This document shows positions 21,937 through 27,341 of a stretch of 27,341 nt of DNA, one piece after another. The position numbers and the translations under genes were made by a program. The stretch comes from a virus. The first letter of the stretch is position 1. Every line of letters starts with the position of its first letter. Where the stretch lies: positions 1-27,341 of the IMG/VR virus record IMGVR_UViG_3300032224_001621. The stretch is one strand, 5' to 3'. The notes under the pieces are model-generated. The model saw nothing but the letters and a program-made list of their open reading frames with translations. It ran no database searches and was not told where the DNA came from.

Positions 21937-22980
21937 ATGAGCTTTGTATCAATAGATCCAACCGATTTCGTAGTTAGTGCTGATTCAGTTACTGCACCAG
22001 CATGGAGTAATAATGCAACCGTTTTAACCTCCTTTGCAACCCAGAGTACAATATCTAACTCTCCTACTTTCTACATTGATGTTTATTCATCAGCAAGCGT
22101 TGCAACAGGTCCTGAATTTTCTATAGCATATGGTAATGTTAATGGATATGGATCAGTTTATTATAACTCCTTAGTTAGTACTCAATCTCCATCTAGAACC
22201 GTTTATGGTCAATATAGAACATTGGTATACGGAGATGAAAATAAAAATTTTAATTTTGGTACAGGAAATAGCAATTCTCAAGATATATACGTAATTAATA
22301 TTAATAGAACTAAATATAAAGAAAAACTATTCTTATCTACATTTAATTTATATCTTAGTGGATCAACCGGTGTTAATAAAATTCAATTAACTAATAATAG
22401 TGCTACAACTACTACTACTACATTTTTAGATTGCGGTAGAGTATACGATATCGTTAGTGGAAGTAACGGTACTCCTTCTAGCGCAACTCCTGCAGGTTCA
22501 TCCAAAGCAGGATATACAGCTTCAGGCTCTTACGGATTATTCTTACCAGATGTAGGTTTGATAATTTTAAATCCAGGGGCGTTAGATTTAACTGCAGTAA
22601 GTGGTGGTTTAGATTTAGGTACAGCAAAAACTGTAAACACTAATACAACTAACTTTACTAAATTATATAATGCTATTAATAGAGCAGGATCAGTAAGTAG
22701 TAATACTGGATTCCAATTAAATAGTGAAGAAACTATATCTTCTAATTATATTTTCGTTAGAGTTAAAAATGCTGATTTTAATTATACTACTAACCCATCT
22801 ATGATAAGTGGAAGTGGTGAATTAGTATACTCTAGCTTAATTAATAATCCGCAAACTTATGTAACTACAGTAGGATTATATAATGATAATGAAGATTTAT
22901 TAGCAGTAGCTAAATTATCAAAACCTCTACCTAAAGACTTTACAAAAGAGTCATTAATAAGAGTTAAATTAAATTGGTAA
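21937..22980 (+). CDS. Virion protein with tail C-terminal module, paralogue 1 (347 aa)
   Basis: The product is 347 aa, beta-rich, Ser/Thr/Asn-rich. A QYRTLVYGDENKNFNFG stretch (about residues 90-107) and a YVININRTKYKEKLFL stretch follow the N-terminal part. The last about 75 residues (from around 271) form a module FNYTTNPS, TYVTTVGLYNDNEDLLAVAKLSKP that recurs at the end of the next protein. The two proteins also align loosely along their length, so they look like diverged tandem duplicates. They probably sit at the tail periphery, but no receptor-binding motif is visible. The start is 10 nt after the previous gene. Confidence 0.65.
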   Translation: MSFVSIDPTDFVVSADSVTAPAWSNNATVLTSFATQSTISNSPTFYIDVYSSASVATGPEFSIAYGNVNGYGSVYYNSLVSTQSPSRTVYGQYRTLVYGDENKNFNFGTGNSNSQDIYVININRTKYKEKLFLSTFNLYLSGSTGVNKIQLTNNSATTTTTTFLDCGRVYDIVSGSNGTPSSATPAGSSKAGYTASGSYGLFLPDVGLIILNPGALDLTAVSGGLDLGTAKTVNTNTTNFTKLYNAINRAGSVSSNTGFQLNSEETISSNYIFVRVKNADFNYTTNPSMISGSGELVYSSLINNPQTYVTTVGLYNDNEDLLAVAKLSKPLPKDFTKESLIRVKLNW

Positions 22981-22990
22981 AAAGTGAAAT

Positions 22991-23881
22991 ATGAGCTCTG
23001 CTATAAAATCACTAAAAGGTACAGATCTTACAGTATCTCCATTTAAAGTATTTAAACAATATACTATACCAAGTTCTTCATTTGGTGATAATAATATATT
23101 AGTATATACTGGAAGTTATAGTAGTGAAAAAACAACACCAGTATCCCAAAGTCTAATAAATTATAATTCTATAAAACAGTTATATTATTCTGGATTCTTA
23201 ACCTCTTCATTTCAAAAAAATAATATAAGTGGATCATTTTATGATAATTTCATTCAATCCACTGCAGCTTCCGGAACGTTAGAATATGAAAACAGATCCT
23301 TTCCTATAGATTCAGGATCTACTATATATACTCTATCAATACCACAAACACTTTACGGAGAGCAAATTAAACCAGGTAATTTTGTTTTTGAAAAGACTGG
23401 TTCTTTTTATTTAGTAGATGACGGCAACGGTAACCTATACGATGTATTACCGTATTTTACATTATATGTGCTGAGCGGATATGTTTTAGATGGATACGTA
23501 ACAGGGTCAGGTAGTGATTCAAAAGTAGGAAATATTTTTTACTCACATGGAATATTTGTATTAACAAACCAAATATACACAGTTCCTAGTACTATAACAT
23601 CTTCATCACTTTCATTTAAATCTACTAATACTATATACGAAACTCAGGTTAGATGTCAAGTTAGTGAAAATGAATTTAATTTAACGCAAAACCCATCAGC
23701 AGTTTCAGGATCTCAAGGAGATTATTACCCATATATTACTGGTTCAGATTTTAACCCTTACGTAACAACAGTAGGTTTATACAATTCAAGTGATGAATTA
23801 TTAGTGGTTGGTAAATTAGCCCAACCTTTTAGAATGCCTTCAAATACAGATGTAACATTTATAGTAAAATACGATAGTTAA
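22991..23881 (+). CDS. Virion protein with tail C-terminal module, paralogue 2 (296 aa)
   Basis: The product is 296 aa. A QLYYSGF stretch near residue 56 and an AASGTLEYENRSFPID segment near 92-107 are its most distinctive parts; a strand-rich core then leads to a C-terminal module (about residues 217-296) with FNLTQNPSAVSGS and PYVTTVGLYNSSDELLVVGKLAQP, matching the end of the preceding protein. The shared module suggests a common docking site on the baseplate or fibre. It is joined to the GIY-YIG gene by a TAATG overlap. The function is inferred from position only. Confidence 0.65.
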   Translation: MSSAIKSLKGTDLTVSPFKVFKQYTIPSSSFGDNNILVYTGSYSSEKTTPVSQSLINYNSIKQLYYSGFLTSSFQKNNISGSFYDNFIQSTAASGTLEYENRSFPIDSGSTIYTLSIPQTLYGEQIKPGNFVFEKTGSFYLVDDGNGNLYDVLPYFTLYVLSGYVLDGYVTGSGSDSKVGNIFYSHGIFVLTNQIYTVPSTITSSSLSFKSTNTIYETQVRCQVSENEFNLTQNPSAVSGSQGDYYPYITGSDFNPYVTTVGLYNSSDELLVVGKLAQPFRMPSNTDVTFIVKYDS

Positions 23882-24336
23882 TGAGAAAATGGTTATATGT
23901 AAGTGAGAAAGATAAATCTCGCTTTATCGAATCCTTAGAGGATTTTCCTGAAAATTGTATAGGTTTTATTTATCTTATAAAAAATCGAACAACCGGTAAA
24001 ATTTATATAGGTAAAAAATCTTTATACTCAAATACAAATAAAAAGCTTACCAAAAAAGAATTAGCTGAACAAACTGGACCAGGTAGAAAACCTACTAAAA
24101 AGCTAGTTACTAAAGAAAGTAACTGGAAAGTTTATATGGGTTCATCTAAAGAACTTTTAGCTGATATAAAAGAATTTGATGAGGATGTATATATGAGAGA
24201 TATATTACATTTTTGCTATTCAAAAAAACAACTTACATATTACGAAATTAACTACCAGATGAAATATAACGTTTTAGAGGTAGATTCATACAACGATAAT
24301 ATCTTAGGTAAATTCTACAGAAAGGACCTAATTTAG
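23881..24336 (+). CDS. GIY-YIG domain endonuclease-like protein
   Basis: The product is 151 aa. The GIY-YIG core is visible: GFIYLI (28-33, Y31), KIYIGKKS (40-47, with Y42-I43-G44), a WKVYMGSS segment (82-89) and YYEINYQ (120-126) with the likely catalytic Glu E122. A Lys/Thr-rich insert (about 50-78) separates the first two motifs from the rest. Similar proteins are common in T4-like phages of aquatic bacteria, often annotated as Seg-type endonucleases; they may be homing-type or genome-processing nucleases. It overlaps the last tail gene by TAATG and precedes a promoter, so it ends the structural operon. Confidence 0.78.
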   Translation: MRKWLYVSEKDKSRFIESLEDFPENCIGFIYLIKNRTTGKIYIGKKSLYSNTNKKLTKKELAEQTGPGRKPTKKLVTKESNWKVYMGSSKELLADIKEFDEDVYMRDILHFCYSKKQLTYYEINYQMKYNVLEVDSYNDNILGKFYRKDLI

Positions 24337-24367
24337 TTTGAATATTGAAGATTTATTCTTATATTTA
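24337..24367 (+). promoter_or_regulatory. Bacteroidota-type promoter for the primase gene, nearly leaderless
   Basis: TTTG is at 24337-24340, then a 19-nt spacer, then TATATTTA at 24360-24367, the closest match in the window to the TTTG-N19-TAnnTTTG consensus. The ATG at 24372 is only 4 nt after the box, so the transcript would start at or near the start codon. Confidence 0.6.
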
Positions 24368-24371
24368 AGCT

Positions 24372-25322
24372 ATGAATAACTCTATGGTTTTACTAGGCTT
24401 TGTAGAAAGCGTACTAGATAAAGGGAAACATACCTCTAGATCTAATTATGCTTTTCATTGCCCTTTCTGCCATCATCATAAACCTAAATTAGAAATTGAT
24501 TTAAATACTAATTCCAAAGGTGTAAACACTTGGCATTGCTGGACTTGTGATGCTAAGGGTAAATCTCTGTTCTCTCTATTGAAAAGAATGGATGTCTCTA
24601 AAGATAAGATAAATGAACTACAATCTTATGTAAAATATTTACCCGTCGGGAGAGAAGAGGAAACTAGGGAAGAATTCAAAGTAGAGTTACCTAAAGAATT
24701 TAAATCATTAATTAATCCGGCAGGAAATTCTATTACTTTAAAGCAGGCAGTTAATTATGCCAAGACTAGAAGAATAAACCGTAATGATATCGTAAAATAT
24801 AATATTGGATACTGCGATTCAGGAAGATATGCTAATTCGTTAGTCATACCTTCTTATGATAAAAATGGTAAGATTAATTACTTTATTGCAAGATCCTTTG
24901 AAAAAGACCCTTTTAGAAAATATAATACTCCTAGATGTAATAAAAATGAAATTATAGGATTAGAGTACTTTGTTAATTGGAATATTCCCATCATATTATG
25001 TGAAGGAATGTTTGATGCCTTAGCAATTAAGAGAAATGCAGTACCATTATTTGGTAAAACTATTCCTCAGGCATTAATGATGAAATTAGTAGAAAATAAT
25101 GTAAAGACAATTTATATAGCCTTAGATAACGACGCATTAAAAGACGCTTTAAAACACGCAGAAAAATTAATTAATCTAGGCAAAGAAGTATATCTGGTAG
25201 AACTTCAGGGTAAAGATCCATCAGATATCGGTTTTGAAGAATTCACTAAATTACTACACAAAGCAACCCAACTAACTTTTAGCCAACTATATGCTAAAAA
25301 AATCGAACTAAATTATGGATAA
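24372..25322 (+). CDS. DnaG-type DNA primase
   Basis: The product is 316 aa, close to T4 gp61 (342 aa). A zinc-binding domain uses C30-x2-C33 and C56-x2-C59 (CPFC and CWTC), typical of primase zinc ribbons. The TOPRIM region follows: CEG with E211 at 210-212, the acidic LDND motif (251-254), and KDPSD (281-285). Primases of this type make RNA primers for lagging-strand synthesis and work with a replicative helicase, which is not seen in the window. The gene has its own host-type promoter and overlaps the nuclease gene by eight bases (25315-25322), indicating early co-expression of replication functions. Confidence 0.85.
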   Translation: MNNSMVLLGFVESVLDKGKHTSRSNYAFHCPFCHHHKPKLEIDLNTNSKGVNTWHCWTCDAKGKSLFSLLKRMDVSKDKINELQSYVKYLPVGREEETREEFKVELPKEFKSLINPAGNSITLKQAVNYAKTRRINRNDIVKYNIGYCDSGRYANSLVIPSYDKNGKINYFIARSFEKDPFRKYNTPRCNKNEIIGLEYFVNWNIPIILCEGMFDALAIKRNAVPLFGKTIPQALMMKLVENNVKTIYIALDNDALKDALKHAEKLINLGKEVYLVELQGKDPSDIGFEEFTKLLHKATQLTFSQLYAKKIELNYG

Positions 25323-26115
25323 AGAACTAGAGTTACTTAGAGATTCTAATATAATTAGAGATCCGAAAGTAAAGAGATTAGTAGAGTACAGCGAAAATTC
25401 TAAACAGATTAATATCTTAGATACTCGTTTTTACAGAAGAGATGATAAATTTTATCCTTCAGTAACATCAGTATTAAATTACTTTCCTAAGAACCAATTT
25501 TTCTACGGATGGTTAAAAGATGTAGGTCATAACGCTGAAATTATTGCTAATAAAGCAGCATCAGAAGGTACAGCGGTACATAAAGCTGCTGAAAGATTAA
25601 TTAACGGTGAAACGTTAAATTGGATCGATGAAAGAGGCAATGTTATTTACAACCTTTTAACATGGAAAATGATATTAAGATTTGCTGATTTCTGGAATAC
25701 TCATAAACCAGAACCAGTAGCTATTGAATATCATTTATTCTCTGATGAGCACGAATATGCAGGTACAGGAGATATTATTTGTAGATTAAATGGTGAATTA
25801 TGGTTATTAGATATTAAAACATCTAACTATCTACACACTAGTTATGATTTGCAGTTAGCAGCTTATGCTCAGGCATGGAATGAAACTCACAGTGAACATA
25901 TTACTCAAACAGGTATTATTTGGTTAAAGGCTCACACCAGGGGGGCAGATGGTCAAGGTAAAAAAATGCAAGGTAAAGGATGGCAGATAAAAGATGTAGG
26001 TCATATTGAGAAAAACTTTGAGATGTTCAAAAGAATATATGAAATATATAGACTTGAAAACCCCGATATGAAGCCTCATACCGAGACTTTACCTACAACG
26101 ATCAAATTAGATTAA
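25315..26115 (+). CDS. RecB/Cas4-like PD-(D/E)XK nuclease
   Basis: The product is 266 aa. Motifs of the RecB-type PD-(D/E)XK family are present: GTAVH (85-89), E138 in IEYHLF, AGTGDIICR with D153, LLDIKTS with D166 and K168, and QLAAYAQAW with Q180. This is a metal-dependent DNA nuclease, probably a 5'-3' or single-strand-specific exonuclease used in replication or recombination. No helicase domain and no Cys cluster of the Cas4 iron-sulphur type is seen. It overlaps the primase gene by eight bases, so the two are expressed together. Confidence 0.85.
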   Translation: MDKELELLRDSNIIRDPKVKRLVEYSENSKQINILDTRFYRRDDKFYPSVTSVLNYFPKNQFFYGWLKDVGHNAEIIANKAASEGTAVHKAAERLINGETLNWIDERGNVIYNLLTWKMILRFADFWNTHKPEPVAIEYHLFSDEHEYAGTGDIICRLNGELWLLDIKTSNYLHTSYDLQLAAYAQAWNETHSEHITQTGIIWLKAHTRGADGQGKKMQGKGWQIKDVGHIEKNFEMFKRIYEIYRLENPDMKPHTETLPTTIKLD

Positions 26116-26123
26116 TATTTAAC

Positions 26124-26137
26124 TATTTATTATAAAG
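26124..26137 (+). promoter_or_regulatory. Possible late-type promoter motif (variant)
   Basis: TATTTATTATAAAG lies in the 30-nt gap after the nuclease gene and 8 nt before the ATG at 26146. It matches nine of the first ten bases of the 14-mer found elsewhere. It may separate the nucleotidyltransferase pair from the replication genes. Confidence 0.35.
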
Positions 26138-26145
26138 ATAGATCT

Positions 26146-27108
26146 ATGATTAAATTAGGCGATATAGTAAAAGAATTACTAATAGAAGGAGGAAACGTAT
26201 TTGGTGATACTTCACCGATTAAAAAACAATACATCGATCCTACATTAAATATGTTTGCAGGAGAGCTTTCAAGAATCTTTCCTAAAAAACGTGCTTCTTT
26301 TGGTACATTTGAAAAACTAGGATCAGCCGGTAAAAAACCAGTTTCTGGTGATATCGATCTAGCATATGATATAGAAAATATAATGCCTGGAGGTAAGCCT
26401 GATTTAGTTGGATGGAGTATCGATCCATATGAATTCAGTGCAGCAGTAGATAAAATTCAGAAAAGAGCTAGAACAGCTACTTTACAACAATCACAGTTAA
26501 GAGCTATGATTGAATTTATTGGTAATAGAATTAATCAAGAAACTGATCTTATTCAAACCGATTTAAAACAATCAACTGCAGGTTCATTATTCTGCAAAGC
26601 TGTTCAATACGACCAGCACGGTGATGAAACTAATAAAACTGTTCAGATTGATATTAACGTAGGTGACCCTAAATGGTTAAGGTTTAGCTATCACTCTAGT
26701 ACTTATAAAGGTAACGTTAAAGGTCTACATAGAACTCAATTATTAGTTGCTTTATTTGATCATAAAGGTAAAATGTTCAAACATGCTCAAGGAGTTCTAG
26801 ATAGAGAAACAAGAGAATTACAAGCTAAAACACCAGAAGAAGTATTAGAATTACTTAATAAATTATACGGTATTAATTTAACTCAGGATACATTAGATGA
26901 TTATTTCAAATTAATGGACTATCTTAAGAAAAATTTAGCCGATGATGATTTACACGGCATTTACGATAAATACTTAAAGATATTAGACTCTACTAGAGCT
27001 GATATTCCAGAAGATTTACAGCAATACTGGATCAAAAATAAAGAAAGATTAGGCCTGAAAGGTAAATTTTTACCAGATGATTCAAAACTAAAACAATACA
27101 TACAATAA
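26146..27108 (+). CDS. Nucleotidyltransferase-fold protein, first of a tandem pair
   Basis: The product is 320 aa. The Pol-beta-type nucleotidyltransferase signature is visible: LGS at 58-60, then SGDIDL with D69 and D71, and a later VQIDINV segment that supplies a third Asp. The rest is helical, with an FDHKGKMFKHAQGV region and a Lys-rich C-terminus. Such enzymes add nucleotides to RNA, protein or small molecules; the acceptor cannot be read from sequence, and tRNA-end repair, RNA tailing or antibiotic-type modification are all possible. The gene ends in a TAATG overlap with a second gene carrying the same signature. Confidence 0.72.
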   Translation: MIKLGDIVKELLIEGGNVFGDTSPIKKQYIDPTLNMFAGELSRIFPKKRASFGTFEKLGSAGKKPVSGDIDLAYDIENIMPGGKPDLVGWSIDPYEFSAAVDKIQKRARTATLQQSQLRAMIEFIGNRINQETDLIQTDLKQSTAGSLFCKAVQYDQHGDETNKTVQIDINVGDPKWLRFSYHSSTYKGNVKGLHRTQLLVALFDHKGKMFKHAQGVLDRETRELQAKTPEEVLELLNKLYGINLTQDTLDDYFKLMDYLKKNLADDDLHGIYDKYLKILDSTRADIPEDLQQYWIKNKERLGLKGKFLPDDSKLKQYIQ

Positions 27109-27341
27109 TGTCAGGTTCAGCAGGAGGAAATAGAGTAACAAGACAAGCAGTTCAAAATACTGTAGATTCATACATTGATAAAGTATTAAAGAAATTTAAA
27201 GCTTTTGAAAATGCTAAGATTTCTGGTTCTTATAACGCTGGAGATAAAGAGGATTTCGGTGATATTGATTTAATTGTTACCTTAAAAGGTGATGATAAAA
27301 AGCAAATTAAAAAAGAATTAGCAGATTATTTAAACTCTTTA
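27108..27341 (+). CDS. Nucleotidyltransferase-like protein, second of the pair (truncated by the window end)
   Basis: The frame is open to the window edge (78 codons seen). The start overlaps the TAA of the preceding gene (TAATG). The visible N-terminus begins MSGSAGGNRVTRQ, has a helix to residue 33, then SGSYNAG (39-45) and FGDIDLIV (50-57), with D52 and D54 as the catalytic pair of the same fold as its neighbour. The spacing from GS to DID (about 11 residues) is typical of minimal nucleotidyltransferases. The rest, and whether it is a stand-alone enzyme, cannot be seen. Confidence 0.65.
   Translation, partial: MSGSAGGNRVTRQAVQNTVDSYIDKVLKKFKAFENAKISGSYNAGDKEDFGDIDLIVTLKGDDKKQIKKELADYLNSL

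Overview
The window looks like part of the genome of an AT-rich, contractile-tailed (T4-like, myovirus-type) phage that infects a member of the Bacteroidota, probably an uncultivated lineage. Three things point to this. (1) Promoters in the left part have the Bacteroidota architecture: a TTG (-33) box, a 19-20 nt spacer and a TAnnTTTA (-7) box. (2) Most genes have no canonical Shine-Dalgarno sequence. (3) The predicted proteins include a T4 gp25-like and a gp6-like baseplate wedge protein, a gp5/VgrG-like spike and a gp55-like late sigma factor. Every convincing gene is on the + strand, and genes are tightly packed, often with TAATG or ATGA overlaps.

Region 1 (1-3066) is an early-type region of small genes of unknown function plus a DUF932 family protein. 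It contains a tRNA with a CAU anticodon, most likely a lysidine-type tRNA-Ile for AUA codons. It also has five Bacteroidota-type promoters, four of which share a 16-nt sequence around the -33 box, and a recurring AAAGGTTATG or AAAGTTATG start context. Three intrinsic terminators lie here; one has a promoter -33 box in its loop. Region 1 ends with a strong terminator, followed by an unusually GC-rich, structured non-coding stretch (3067-3180).

Region 2 (3220-7507) holds small membrane proteins, a T5orf172/GIY-YIG-like protein, a glutaredoxin-like protein, an HD-domain phosphohydrolase, a membrane-anchored coiled-coil protein and the gp55-like sigma factor. Region 3 (7534-23881) is the late structural block: spike, a 725-aa helical protein, gp25-like and gp6-like wedge proteins, a DNRLRE/CBM96-like protein, a 1841-aa multidomain tail/baseplate protein and three further virion proteins, two of them paralogous. 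Region 4 (23881-27341) holds a second GIY-YIG-type nuclease, a DnaG-type primase, a RecB/PD-(D/E)XK nuclease and two consecutive nucleotidyltransferase-fold proteins, the second cut by the window edge.

A plausible transcription scheme is as follows. The host sigma reads the -33/-7 promoters in regions 1-2 and before the primase. The gp55-like sigma reads an AT-rich motif, TATTTATAATATAT, found identically three times and in weaker forms elsewhere at the heads of gene blocks. Codon choice shifts along the window: the left-end genes, above all the DUF932 gene, prefer ATC for Ile, whereas the structural genes are full of ATA, which is the codon the tRNA would read. No single novel defence or mobile system is evident. 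The most unusual items are the promoter/start-site grammar, the structured intergenic region and the tandem nucleotidyltransferases.
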